Shown: positions 24,612 to 35,748 of the stretch, piece after piece
Layout: every line of letters begins with the position of its first letter
Position numbering within the stretch: the first letter of the stretch is position 1
DNA from: Diplodia intermedia
Lineage: Eukaryota; Ascomycota; Dothideomycetes; Botryosphaeriales; Botryosphaeriaceae
Assembly: GCA_021495925.1 (NCBI GenBank)
Contig: JAKEKT010000012.1
Coordinates: 434,001 to 498,000, forward strand
DNA: 64,000 nucleotides
Direction: 5' to 3'
Notes under the pieces: model-generated
What the model saw: only the letters and a program-made list of their open reading frames with translations
What the model was told of the DNA's origin: nothing
The model's database searches: none
Translations under genes and position numbers: made by a program

Positions 24612-25824
24612 CCCCCTGCGGTGGAGAGCAGTGATGCGATACGCGGAGGGGTGGATGGGAGCCAGCGCGGAGACGTGGAGGAGCTGCAGTGGACCATCAG
24701 ACAAGCTCGGACGTCGACGGCGCGCGCGTCAGGACGGGAGCTAAGGTGGCGAGGCGTGCGCGGTGGCGGGACACGACGTTGTCGGCGATGGGGAGTTGGA
24801 GGAGGATGGTGGGGTGGAGGAGAGCGATGGGCGCGGACGTGTTCAGTTGCGGTCGCGATGCGTGTCATGGAAGCGACGCGGCCGGCAGCAGTGGAGTGGA
24901 ATTTTGCGACCGGCGCCCGCCCGCTGGGTCGCCCAGCCCAGGCCAGCCCAGCGCATCAATCGCCCACCCACAACACATCAGGCTACGGAATATCTGATCC
25001 TTCTATGCTCTTCTTATGTGGGTGGTCGAAGCAACGATGCGGACGCAGACCAAGTTCCCTGCCCACCAGACACGGGATTCAGCTGCCCAGGCGATGAGCA
25101 GGTGGGATAATCTCACCGTGAGATACAAGTGGGATGGCTCAATTCTTTGGCAACCTGGTGCGCACCGCCGGATGCCGACGCGTGCGCGCCGCGTCCCTCA
25201 CCTCACCCCAACCCGCGCACCTCTCACCGCTCGAACATCGTTTGTGTCCAGCATGAGTGCGCGCTGTCGGAATGCTTGCCGCGCCTGTCACGTGCTGCGG
25301 CCGCCCCTTTTTCAGCGGCGAATAAGGTACGCTTCTCGCCCCCGCGGCGCCAGTGACGTCGGCGCGCCCACAGCAGCCGCCGGCCGTGCTGCGGACGCTG
25401 GCTCGGGCGTGTTCGAAGCCGCGAGTAGGGCTGGGGGACAGGGTACGCGTGCGGCAGGCTTGGCTTCCATGGCCGCGAAGGCAGGGTTTGGTGTCTGCCC
25501 AATTGGCGTCGATCGCATGAAGGCTCCCGCGTTCGGCGGAAATGACTGACTTATCAAACACCTCCTTTTCCCCTCCACCGCCCTCTCTAAAGGCCTGCCG
25601 GCGCCCGCGATGACAACTCCCTCCACGCGTCGCCCGGTGCTCTTGCTGCTCACTCTCTAAGTCTGACGTCGCCGCGAGAACCCAAGAAAGACCACCTCGT
25701 CCCCGGGCCCAAGCTTCCAACTACCTCTCCCCGAGACCGAGACCGCCTGGACAATCGCCTTTACCCCTCCCGACGCCGCTCATCCTCGCAACATCGCATC
25801 AACCGAAGCTCGCCTCAATCCAAA
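24612..25824. other. Divergent promoter region
   Basis: This 1.2 kb separates the minus-strand bromodomain gene from the plus-strand coiled-coil gene and must contain both promoters. An ATG-initiated frame of 98 codons at 25253-25549 (plus) starts with a basic, Cys-rich stretch, but shows no homology I recognise. It is not called. Confidence 0.5.
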
Positions 25825-26306
25825 ATGGACAGCCAGAGCGCCTCCGCAAGCCCAGACCGCGACTGGGTCCCCAGGCAGCGCCCGCAGTCGTACGCTCCGC
25901 CCCGCCCCAGCGCTCCCCGCCTCTGGCCCCCTCAAGCTGACGGCCGCACAGCCAGATTGCCAAAAACTTCTCCGCCGCGCTCGACGACATCTTCAACCTG
26001 AGTGGCAAGTTCGATGATGTCGAGAAGGAGGTCGACCAGAAGTGAGCCCGCCCTGCGCACACCACACCGCCCCAGACCTCAGCATGCTGACGCCCGGACA
26101 GGCAGCAGGAACTCACGTCGCAGAATGCCGAGCTCGAGGCCCTGGAGGCCCGGCTGCGCGCAGCTGAGGAACGCCTAAAGGCAGCCAAGGGCGATCCGTC
26201 GTCGTCGGACGATGGCAAGAGCCCTGTGGAAGAGCAGAAGAGCCCGTCTGGCTTGACGCCGGCTGTGCAGGGCAGCCGCCCGACCAGCAAGGGCATCTCG
26301 GCGTGA
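25825..26306 (+). CDS. Small conserved coiled-coil protein
   Basis: Three-exon model: 25825-25889, 25952-26041, 26102-26306, for 119 aa. Introns of 62 and 60 bp have GTACGC..CACAG and GTGAGC..GACAG borders. Residues 1-22 are Ser/Arg-rich. Residues 22-50 read QIAKNFSAALDDIFNLSGKF followed by an acidic helix. A continuous coiled coil runs to about residue 82 (heptads through LEALEARLRAAEERLK), and the tail is disordered. The helical core resembles a short hypothetical protein found across filamentous ascomycetes, but I cannot name its function. No membrane segment or signal is visible. Because each exon is short, the gene is invisible to simple ORF scans. Reading-frame continuity across both introns makes the model persuasive. 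Confidence 0.75.
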
Positions 26307-29159
26307 GGAAAGCAAGGGAAACTACAAACAAATCATTCAAAGGAACGCGTCTTCGGAGTTTGGTGTGATACCAGATATTTGTACAGGATTGGATGTATAA
26401 ACAGCCACACATTTTTCTTTTTTGTTTCCCTTCTTCTTTTTCTCTCACTTTTCTTTGGGAAGCCATTCAGGACATTATACCATAACATCACCGCCATTGT
26501 GATGGTGCATCACGGCCTGATTATGACGCCTGCACGAGACGTGGCACTCGACCAGTCACCGAATTCATGTTACACGCTGCTAGAATCTATCATGCTTTCA
26601 CGGTAAGCTCCTGACATTTCCAGTCTCATCGAACTTCACACGCAGCACCAGGACGTGCCCCTGTCGGAGGCCCTCAGCCAAGCCCACTGCAGTGCGAGAA
26701 AGGAGCGAAAGAGATGGGAGCAGCCGGGGTGTGTTTGAGCCGCGAGCTTTTGGAAGTCGGGACCCCAGCGGCCTGGACCCTGGCGTTTCGGCCGGCTTCC
26801 TCCTCCCATTAGCGCCCCCCACCATTGAAAAACAGTCAGCCCTTGACACGCGCCTTGTTGTTTTCGATTGAAACGTGCATGTCTGGCCACGACTGCTCTC
26901 AAACAATCCCGCTCCTGCTGCGTTGGCTGCCGTTTTCTGTTCTTGCATTGACGGCTCCTGCCTGTGTCACGAGGCGCTGGCCCAACCTCAATCCGTACTA
27001 AGCGCGGGGAACTTGGGGCAGCTCGGAATACTGGAAATTTTCGCTCATCGTTCCATCATCCGCCGTAACCGAAAATTGCAACCTTATTGCCTGATTCAGG
27101 AGAACGACGCCCAACCGCCACCGAGCGATCATCGTCAGCGACATTTCCGTGGTCATTTATTCCAGCTCACGTTCACCCAGCAATTTCCCTTCCAGTCCGC
27201 ATCGACGCGCCCTCATGTGACATCCGTGGATTGACAAGCGAGCGGAACCATTGGCCTCAATTTGCGTCTCGAAATTACCTTGCCACTACCCCAATGGACT
27301 ATCGACGCCTCCAGCAAGCAGACACCCATTGGAAAAATTGATCCACATTGTGCCGGTATCGCTGCCGATCAGTGGGGCCCAAAAAGGAGACAAACAAGCG
27401 CCCAATTCGTGGATGCTATCATTATCTCAATTGAAGCAAAGACGGAGCGGGAACGAAGTCAAGCCAGGCGCCGGGAAGGATTGCTTCCATCACGCACCGC
27501 TTTGCAACAAAACGTTTTTTCCCCACCGGTCCCGAGCCAGACGAAACGAGATCTGCGACAAGGTTGCGGAAGGTTACCCGCTGGGCGAGCCGATCCGGAG
27601 GTGCCAGGTGCGACGGCGAAGGGAGATCTTGCGCGAACGACCCACTGGCTGGCGCCTGGGAGAAAAGAAAAAAAAAAAAAGGGAGGTTTCGCACGCCCTA
27701 TGATCACCGGGAGATACTCCGATCTGATAAACGGGGCGCCAGGCTGTGGCCTCTGCGGCTGCTGATTGTCGCGGAGCCGTTTGGAACCGGCCTGGTGGGA
27801 AGGCCTCCAGGAGGTGGGTGGAATGCTTCTCGAATTGCTTGCTGAGACGTGAGGCGGGATGGCAAGAACAATCATAGATGCTCCGTGAAGGCTGGACTCG
27901 CAGGTTGACTCTTAGAAGGATGAAAAGGATGAGCACTCGATACCTCTTAAGGTAAGCCTTTGATCATGTTGTGGACAATGGGAACCAAAGTCCGGCTCTG
28001 AGGACACGTTCCCTTCTGCTCCGCGCTCGAAGCTCAACACTGTAGCAAGAAGCACCTCACATACCTGACCCTTGACTGGAGAATCTATTGGACCCGAAAG
28101 AATATCGCCAACTCGCTCTGCTGTTGAAAGTGACAAAATACACAAACAATGCCAGAGTCTAAGGATGAAGGGATCAACATAGCGTTCGAACTCCAGGCTC
28201 TGAATGTCAACGCGCCAATGGGTTTTACTTAGCTGCGATCAAGGCACCCATGATATTCTTGATGAAATCATTATCAAGCCAAGGTCGATTTTTTATTCGC
28301 GTCTCCAATGAGTTGTCCAATAAGGTAAATGTACTGAGCGATGGTCGCTTCCGGGATAGTCCATATTTAGATTGGATAGGCTGCTGGTAAGTTTATTGTC
28401 TGTTAAAAAAAGATCCTACTATTAAAGTGCACAAAAGGGCCTCTCGAGGTAATATTCAACAATATTGCGTTTCAGAAATGTAAGTGGTCACATGCACAGG
28501 TATTTACCACCACGACTTATCATCAATAGCTGGTGCATTTGGCGTATTCGTATTCGAGACCATTCATGATAGATCCACTCTTTTTCCCCGCAGTAAGCTA
28601 CGACAAGCATTACAGCGCGAACGAATAAGAGTTTGGGCACTAGGTTAAGCGCTGCTCAAGGAATCTTGAACGGGCATGGCAGTCCCCGGACTTCTGGATT
28701 AGAAAGCGTGGTGTACCCCAGAACGCTCCACCCCCGCGTTCTCGGGTCAAGCTGCGTGGGGAACCGGGGTAAACAACACCGAGCTGTCGACGACGCCTCA
28801 GCCACCAGGTGGCAGCTACTGCCATTAGCAGAGCTCTCATCCAACCCTGCCTGCGCTGTCGGCTCATGCCGTGCGGCGATGCAGCCCTTTTGGTGCGCGT
28901 ATGTGGTCCTCGCGACGGATCACACTTCGCCCTTTCGGAAAAGCCGAATGGATCTCCACATGCGACGCTTCCCATTCCCCAGACCTAGAACAAGTCTTCG
29001 GGGGGAATACAACCGCGATCTCCGCATGTGTAGGGTCCGAAAAATCGATGCATAAGAAGCTTGCATAGCTTGAAGAGGTTTCCGGGGCCCCACATTCGCA
29101 GCTCGCTCGCTGCTTCCCCGCTACACTTCGACTTAGCCATTTCAGAATCTCCGAGCGAA
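26307..29159. other. Intergenic interval, nothing recognised
   Basis: This covers the 3' flank of the coiled-coil gene and the 5' flank of the permease gene. It includes a 14-A run near 27667-27680 and an AT-richer stretch at 28.1-28.6 kb without long frames. No transposon ends, tRNA boxes or domain-bearing frames were found. Confidence 0.45.
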
Positions 29160-31129
29160 ATGGCCATTTTCAAGAGAACCATCGTTGCTGATGATCATGC
29201 CGTCACTCGGGGTGGACATCTGACCCTGAAGCAGTCACTGTTGCCAAACTCTCTCGGTGAGCTTCCCCATCACATCCTTCCAGCTAGCAGGACAAAGATA
29301 CGGCTCTCCCGATCTTGCTGATATTCTGAAATTTGCTGATTTCGCTTCATTTCCCTGCAGTAACGATCCTATTCTTCCTCTGGGGCTTCGCCTACGGCCT
29401 CCTCGACGTCCTGAACTCGCACTTCCAAGCCGACCTCAACATCACCGCCAGCAAAGCGTCTGGGCTGTCCGCCGCCTACTTCGGTGCCTACTTCCTCTGC
29501 CCGCTAACCATATCCGGCTGGATCCTGCGGCACTATGGCTTCCGCATCACCTTCATGACCGGTTCGTCCAACACCCCTCCCACAAAACTATCCCCCCGAT
29601 CTCCCAACACACAATGAAACGCCCGCTAATCAAAACCTTTCAAACAACCCAGGCCTCGCCGTCCTCGCGGTCGGCTGCCTCCTCTTCTGGCCGTCGGGCG
29701 TCAAGGAGTCGTTCGGCGGCTTCTGCGGCTCCATGTTCGTCGTGGGCGCGGGGCTGTCGACGCTCGAGACGGGCGCGGACAACTTCCTGTCCATCTGCGG
29801 CCCGCCGCGCTACAGCGAGATCCGGCTGAACCTGGCGCAGGGCGTGCAGGGCGTGGGCTCGTTCGTCGCGCCGCTGCTGGCGAGCCGCGTCTTCTTCGCC
29901 GACACGGTGGACACGAAGCAGGGGTTGCGGAATGTGCAGGTGAGAGAAGACCACATCCCGTTCCCTCTTTTTGTGGCGAACCGATTTGCTGACGGTGTTG
30001 ATGATGATGATGGTGACGGGTTAGTGGGTCTACCTCGGCGTCGCGGGCTTCGTCGCCCTGCTCATCGTCCTGTTCTGGATCGTGCCCATGCCGGAGGTGA
30101 CGGACGCCGACATGGCGGTCCAGGAGCGCGAGATCGCCGAGGGCGGACACGCTGTCGATGGCGCCGAGGGCGAGGCGGAGGGCCCGTTCAGAAAGCAGTA
30201 CAATCTGTTTCTTGGAGTGTGGAGCCAGTTCTGCTACGTCGGCGCGCAGGTGGCGGTTGCGAACTACTTCATCAACTTCTGCCAGGAGGCGGGTTATTCG
30301 AGCGCGACGAGCTGTGAGTCCCTTTCTTTCTTTTGTTCAAGCAAGTGGTCACTGTGTATGCTGACGAGGGTGTGCAGCGAACCTGCTCGCCGTTGGCCAG
30401 GGCTGCTACGCCTTCATGCGCTTCGTCGGCTCCGGCCTGATGACCAGCAGGGCCTTCAAGCCGCGCTACATGCTCGCAACCTGCCTCGCACTATGCTTCA
30501 TCTTCGGCCTCGCAGCCGTACTGACGCACGGGAAGACGAGCGTGGCCATGCTGATACTGGTGCTATGCTTTGAGAGCGTGAGTCGGAACCCTCCTGGGCG
30601 AGAGAGAGAGAGACACTTGCACACCATGCTAACCCGAAGACAACGAAACGTCGCAGATCTGCTTCGCCACCATCTTCACCCTCGCCCTGCGCGGTCTCGG
30701 CCGCCACACCAAGCGCGGCGGCAGCATGCTCGTCGCCGCCATCTCCGGCGGCGCTGCCATCCCCCCCAGTACGTTTCCTTCCTTCCTTTCCGTCCCCTCC
30801 CCTCCTGGTACCCAACAACAACAACAACAAGCGCTGACCACCGAAAACGCTCATATCCAGTGACCGGCGCCGTCGCCACCTCGACCGGCAACTTCCACAC
30901 CGCCATGGCCATCCCCACCGCCTTCTACGTCGCCGCCTGGATCTTCCCCGTCTACGTCAACCTCTTCAACAGGGAGAGCCTGGACGCGCATCGCGCGACG
31001 GACCTGAACGTCGACAAGAGCGTCGTGGACATGCAGGATAAGGTGGCCGAGGTGGAGAGGGGCAATAGTGCGGCGACGACGATGGAGGTGGGGAAGGGGG
31101 AGCAGGTGGTGAGGAGTGAGAGGGCGTAG
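29160..31129 (+). CDS. FucP-type MFS sugar permease
   Basis: Seven exons: 29160-29256, 29361-29561, 29653-29939, 30025-30313, 30378-30577, 30657-30768, 30861-31129, giving 484 aa. All introns are GT..AG and 64-104 bp long. After a 32-residue cytoplasmic N-terminus, TM1 contains LFFLWGFAYGLLDVLNSHF, the signature start of the L-fucose:proton symporter (FucP) family. About 12 hydrophobic helices follow, with GLSTLETGADNF and GSFVAPLLASR typical of the family, a central acidic loop (EVTDADMAVQERE) and a charged C-terminal tail. The likely role is proton-coupled uptake of a hexose or deoxyhexose at the plasma membrane; the substrate cannot be read from sequence. The ATG at 29160 sits in frame downstream of other possible starts and was preferred because the N-terminus fits the family length. 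Confidence 0.88.
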
Positions 31130-31200
31130 GGAGGGGAAGGCTGTTGTGGGGGGTTTGGGGTGGTGAGTGGGGGGGGTATCACGGTAAGTGACGGAAGAGT

Positions 31201-31291
31201 CGGGTACGGAGGGAGTTGAATCTAAGATCCGGACGTAGATGCGCGTGGTAAAGACTCATATCTACGTCTGGATCTTGGATTCAACTACCCG
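31201..31291 (+). repeat. Long near-perfect hairpin between convergent genes
   Basis: Arms 31215-31240 and 31260-31285 (26 bp each) are inverted copies with only two mismatches, separated by a 19-nt loop. In a plus-strand transcript both mismatches become G-U wobble pairs, so the RNA stem is continuous. An outer stem, CGGGTA at 31201-31206 with TACCCG at 31286-31291, adds six pairs with an 8-nt bulge. It lies 72 bp past the permease stop codon and 125 bp past the HET-gene stop codon, in the 286-bp convergent gap. It could be a terminator or 3'-end structure, a source of double-stranded RNA, or a small inverted-repeat element. Confidence 0.85.
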
Positions 31292-31415
31292 TAAGTATAG
31301 CGCAACGTATTTGGAGGGAAGATGCGGCTGGGCCCAATTATTCTGACGAAGCGGGGCTGGGAGCATTAATGAATGATATTGTAATGTTTGACTTGCTTCA
31401 ACTGGATTCATTCGT

Positions 31416-34015
31416 CTAGACTACTTGCAAGGTCATTGTCCGGACATTGAAACTCTCATGATAGCTTGATAGTTCTGGGAGCCTCCCATCATCGAATGCG
31501 TGACTGTGAAATCCGTCCTGGGTTGGATAAGCCTCCTCGATTAACCCAGATGATTTTTCACTCGGTTGCTCAGCCAGTTGCTCGTCCGGATCCGAAGTCC
31601 AACAACACACAAATTCGAGAATTCTACGCCAAAGAGACGGTTTCGCGGGTTCAAAATATCTTTTGGACGGCGCAAGTCGCGTGTCTTGGTTACATCTGTA
31701 ACCATACCAGGCACAATCGTCCCAGACTGCGTAACCCACTCGACGATATTTGTTTCCTGGCTCCCCTGTAGGAATGAGAGCAATGGTAAAGACTTGAAGT
31801 GGATCATTGTGTCGATGCTGTCTTGCGTTCCGCCGGTGATTCTGCTGGGCAATAGCAAGGAAAGTGATCGGTGTATCGGGTGACACTACTTCGTCAGGAC
31901 GCCACAAACCGCGCATCAACTGCCAGTCCGCGCCACCATGACGAGTTGGGCGTTGCTCGGAGAAAATGAAGTAATTGTTCGGATGAAACCTCCTGCCCCT
32001 GTAGTCGAACTCCTGTTCTCCAACATCAGGGTATGGAAAAACCATGTCAGCTGGGCAACCTGGGTCTTTTCCAAATGCGTATGGGTAGATGGAGTTGACG
32101 TATGCCGTTCTCGTATGACCACGGAGCTCCATAACACCTGTCTTCGTGGATGGAGGGCCCGATACCTCCACACGACCAATCTCGCAAATTTGTCGCATGA
32201 CAAAGTTCCTAATGGCATTAGGATACACAACCGGTCTAGTAACGGAGACCCAAGACCAGGACGGCGCTACTGCATTTTTGAGGTCTCGGAAAGGCGTCGA
32301 TCTGTAGTCAAAAGCACGGGATGTGGTTGACGTATATTCCACCGATTGCGGAATGCTCCAGAGGAGGCCTAGCCAGAGCTCTGACTTCCATAGGCCGACG
32401 ATGAACTCGTTCCTGGTCTTCCTTTGAATGGCATTTGCGATACCGGTGATGGCAATCAGCCGGTCTGATGAATACGTCATTCCTCGGTGGGTATAGTCCA
32501 TAACAGCCTCGCACCACTCCGCGTGCTGAATTTGGCGGGAAAAGTCCTCAGCTTTGAAAAACTCTTCATCCTCCGTGATTCTGTTCCGGATTGACTTGTG
32601 GAAAGTGGTGTGCGGAGAGGTCTGCGTGACGGGATAGCGTTCGGTTCCACGCCCACACAGGCATTCCCACGACATTCCAGAGCTGTCAAATACCAGCATC
32701 CGCTGCGAAAGCATTTGCTCCTGGAAAACCCAGGCACGCCCAAACAAGGGTGGCCCTAGCTCCCTTCCAGGTTGTTGAGAGTGCTCATTCGATGCTGGCA
32801 TTATCCCGCTTAGGTCGTATAGTGTGAACAATGCTGACATGCCCCTCCTGAGCTTTACCGAAAAGGGGAGTTGTAGAAGCCCGTCTCGTCGCACAAAGCA
32901 GCCCATAAGGCCGTCTGAAGCGTGTGAGGCTGCAATGTTGAGCGTCGAATGAGAGTAGACCTGGCACATCTGAGCTGCCTCTCTTTCCCAATCCTGTGGG
33001 TCATCTTGAACGATGCAGAGCGAATCGATCCAGAGGTACCGGAACCCGAGTTTCCTTGCGGCTTGAACTGAATCCTGGAATGTTCTGGACAAATCGCTCA
33101 TGCGTATGCCTCTGCGCCTCTCGTTCAATGTTGCCTTTGTTGTCGTGATAATTCGAGCCTTTCCCCAGCAGTGGCTTAGGGTGAGGTACCGCCGATCAAC
33201 CATGTCGATCTCGTTCGTTGCGATCAACCGGATGCCCCCGTTTGCAAGATCCAGAACTCTTGTCGGTACGAAGGAGGGCGACGAGCTGGAAAGGCCGCAA
33301 TTTTGGTGTTTCGTGAGACATTCGTTGACCCAAAACCGAGCCAACTCGATGGCCGCATCTGACCCCGTGCTCTGGTTTTCCAGCGTCTGACATTTGCTCA
33401 ATGCAGATGGAAGGTCATCTATGAAGAGATATTGTCAGCCCCAGAGCAACGATCAAGAGCCACGTATTCTTGCTTACTGTCTTTGACATAGTCTGCGAAA
33501 ACTGCAATGATGAAACTCTCGACGATGACACGGCCTTGAGGAGTTCGGAGCTCGCCTCTTAAGACTGGCTGCGTCCCGTCTTGAGGGTCGAGCTCGAACA
33601 CAACCGTAGTATCGGCTGGAACATCTGGACACCCTTTCCTCGTAACGGCATGAACGATTGCTCGACAAGGAGGACACCCCTGATCAGATGATCTCATCAA
33701 GCTTCCGAAATCATCGTGAATGGTGGTGGCAGAGTATTCCGACCATCTGACGCTGCTGGTATCGAATTGTACTTGCGACGTGACGTCGTTCCAGAACGAC
33801 TGGCATTTTTTGCAGAACATGTTGGATGAATTGATTGAAGTAGGAGGATGGGCTGTTGTAGCTTCATCGTGGATTGAGTTGCCTTTTTTTATGTTCTGCA
33901 GACGAACTGAGCGGCGCAGTTGCGGCGTAGGCGTTGTATTTGCTATTGGGCACTGCTGTGGAGCCGCGCCTCTGTAGCCGCGCGCATTTGCCCAAGCGCT
34001 CGGTAGCGCGCCCAT
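31416..34015 (-). CDS. HET-domain (heterokaryon incompatibility) protein
   Basis: Two-exon model: 34015-33478 and 33418-31416, giving 846 aa. The 59-bp intron begins GTAAGC and ends CATAG. Residues about 67-150 hold a Cys-containing N-terminal region (MFCKKCQSFW, then GCPPCRAIV) typical of proteins that precede a HET domain. The HET domain spans about 255-355: YLTLSHCWG, then FRYLWIDSLCIVQDDPQDWE, then YSHSTLNIAASHASDG. The long C-terminal part carries the usual RAWVFQEQMLSQR and scattered Trp. HET proteins trigger or take part in cell death after fusion of incompatible hyphae; many genomic copies have no proven allorecognition role. The ATG at 34015 directly follows a GTG in frame; the ATG at MFCKKC is an alternative start. 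The gene converges on the permease gene. Confidence 0.9.
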
Positions 34016-35139
34016 CACAAACTAAACATAGAACCACCACTGAGATCGCGCATAATTTATGGAAAGTTCGCTTCGGTGTGTAACATCCTCAAAAATAAGT
34101 GCATGGGCTGAGTATCGTCAAAAGCTGATCTGTATAGGGGGTTCGGTTCGGTTCCTCGGGTCGTTGGGGTGGCAAGCTGAGCATCTTCAACAATCCCTGC
34201 ACACTAGTTCTTCAGTTCGCTTTGAGGAGCCTCGGTCAACACAACCGCTTTGGAATCGTCCCTGCTTGTTGAAGTGTCAAACATAATACAGAGAAAACTT
34301 CAAAGCCAGCAAAAGTTAGTCACTTTGCCCACAGCACTCAAGAGCAAGCGGAACGAGTATCGCCATTAATACGGCCCCCTCTATTTTACTATTCAAAGAT
34401 ACAACCCTACTTACGAAACCTCTTTACAAAACACCCTCTCGCGCCCACACCAAACCTCTTACCCCTCACCACCGCCGTCACACCTACCAGCCCTCCGCCT
34501 CCGCCTCCCAACACCTCGCACACGCCGGGAAAGAAAACCCACCTCATCCGCAACCCCGCAATCCATCTACGAACGCAAACGGCGGCGGCGGCGGCGGCGA
34601 CGGCGGCGCACCCTCCCCCTCCCATCCCTCCCACCGCGCCTTCCAGCCCCGACCATCCGCAACCACCACCTCCCCCTCCTCCCCCTGCAGCGCGACCACG
34701 AAAGCCTTCCTTCCATCCCCCCATCACCTTCTCCTTCCCTCTCCGGCGCGGTCGCCGCTGCCATACCACACCACCCTTTAGACGTCTCCAAGATCCACCC
34801 CCTCCCCACCCGTCAACGACCTGCCTGCCTGCCTGCCTGCCTGCCTGCCCCCGTGGTTGTCCGGGGGGACACGTTCGGCGGCTCGTCGTCACCGGCTTCG
34901 GTGAGGAGCTCGCTCGATCCGCATTAGACGGCGCAGGTGGCAGGACAGGGGCGGGCATGGGCGAGGAGGACGGCGGGCGGCGGGCGGCGTGGCGTGGCGT
35001 GTCAGGGGGCGGGGAAGGAGGCCGGGGTGGTGGTTCTTCATATCGTCTTCATCGTCGTCGTCGACGACGTTGATGTTGGCGTCGTCGACTTGACGGGGGG
35101 AGGGGGCCGATGATGAGAAGAGCGAGCACCGCCATTCGA

Positions 35140-35470
35140 CTAGCACGCTGCCGGGGGGAAGGTGGCTTCGCCCGTGGCGAGGGTGACGGCGGCGCGGATG
35201 GTGGGGAGCTGGGGGCTGGTTGAAGGAGGAGGAGGAGGAGGAGGAGGAGGAGGAGGAGGAGGAGGAGGAGGAGGAGGAGGAGGAGGAGGAGGAGGAGGGA
35301 TGAGGGGGTGGTGGTGGGCGGCGAAGAGGGCTGGCGATAGGGAGCGAGCGAAGAGGGGGAGAGCTGCGGGAGAGGTGAAGTCGAAGGTGTTGTGGGCGTA
35401 GAGGACGGGGGCGGCTTCGGTGGATCTGGATGGTGTGGTGATGGCGCCGACACCGTTCCCCCAAATCCGC
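35140..35470 (-). pseudogene. DUF7730-like fragment split by a microsatellite
   Basis: One minus-strand frame reads APVLYAHNTFDFTSPAALPL followed by FARSLSPALFAA. This resembles the LYxxNTFxF core seen in fungal DUF7730/F-box-like proteins. A proline run of about 24-26 residues, encoded by the (GGA)n tract, follows. After it QLPTIRAAVTLATGEA resumes before an in-frame TAG at 35140-35142. The frame is closed upstream by a TAA and has no usable start. It is most simply a decayed copy or a mis-spliced remnant. The family assignment rests on a short motif. Confidence 0.3.
35228..35299 (+). repeat. (GGA)n microsatellite, about 24 units
   Basis: This is an almost pure GGA/GAG purine tract of about 70 bp on the plus strand. 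It is capable of triplex or G-rich structures. On the minus strand it encodes homopolymeric Pro, Leu or Ser depending on frame. Confidence 0.95.
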
Positions 35471-35666
35471 CGGGGAAGTACGGGGGAGGAAGGTGCAGGT
35501 GGCGCTTTTCGTTAGTCTGCGGGAATTCTGGGCGTGTGGGGGCTGGTGGTGGCGGCAGGGAAGAACTCTGATGATGATGGAGGTGGAGGTGGAGTGTATG
35601 GATGGATGTGAGACAAACATGAGGCGGCAGCTAAGTTGGAGAGGGAGGAGGCAGCGCACGGTGCTG

Positions 35667-35748
35667 GGTCCGTGCCGGGGGTAGTAGTTGGCGGGGAGGA
35701 GGGACGTGGTCCGCGCCGGGGGTAGTAGGTGGCGGGGAGGAGGGACGT
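35667..35748 (+). repeat. 41-bp tandem duplication
   Basis: Two adjacent 41-bp units, 35667-35707 and 35708-35748, differ at two positions and are followed by the first six bases of a third unit. Each unit is GC-rich and purine-rich. This looks like recent replication slippage. Confidence 0.9.

Noticed and set aside
25253..25549. 98-codon ATG frame with basic Cys-rich start, possible mitochondrial protein
   Set aside because: No recognisable family; lies in a divergent promoter and overlaps an equally long antisense frame.
29061..29159. 33-residue N-terminal extension of the permease frame
   Set aside because: The start at 29160 gives the normal FucP-family length and the upstream residues have no family match.
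34407..34958. Gly-rich minus-strand ORF of 183 codons
   Set aside because: Composition is explained by GC-rich simple repeats; no motif.
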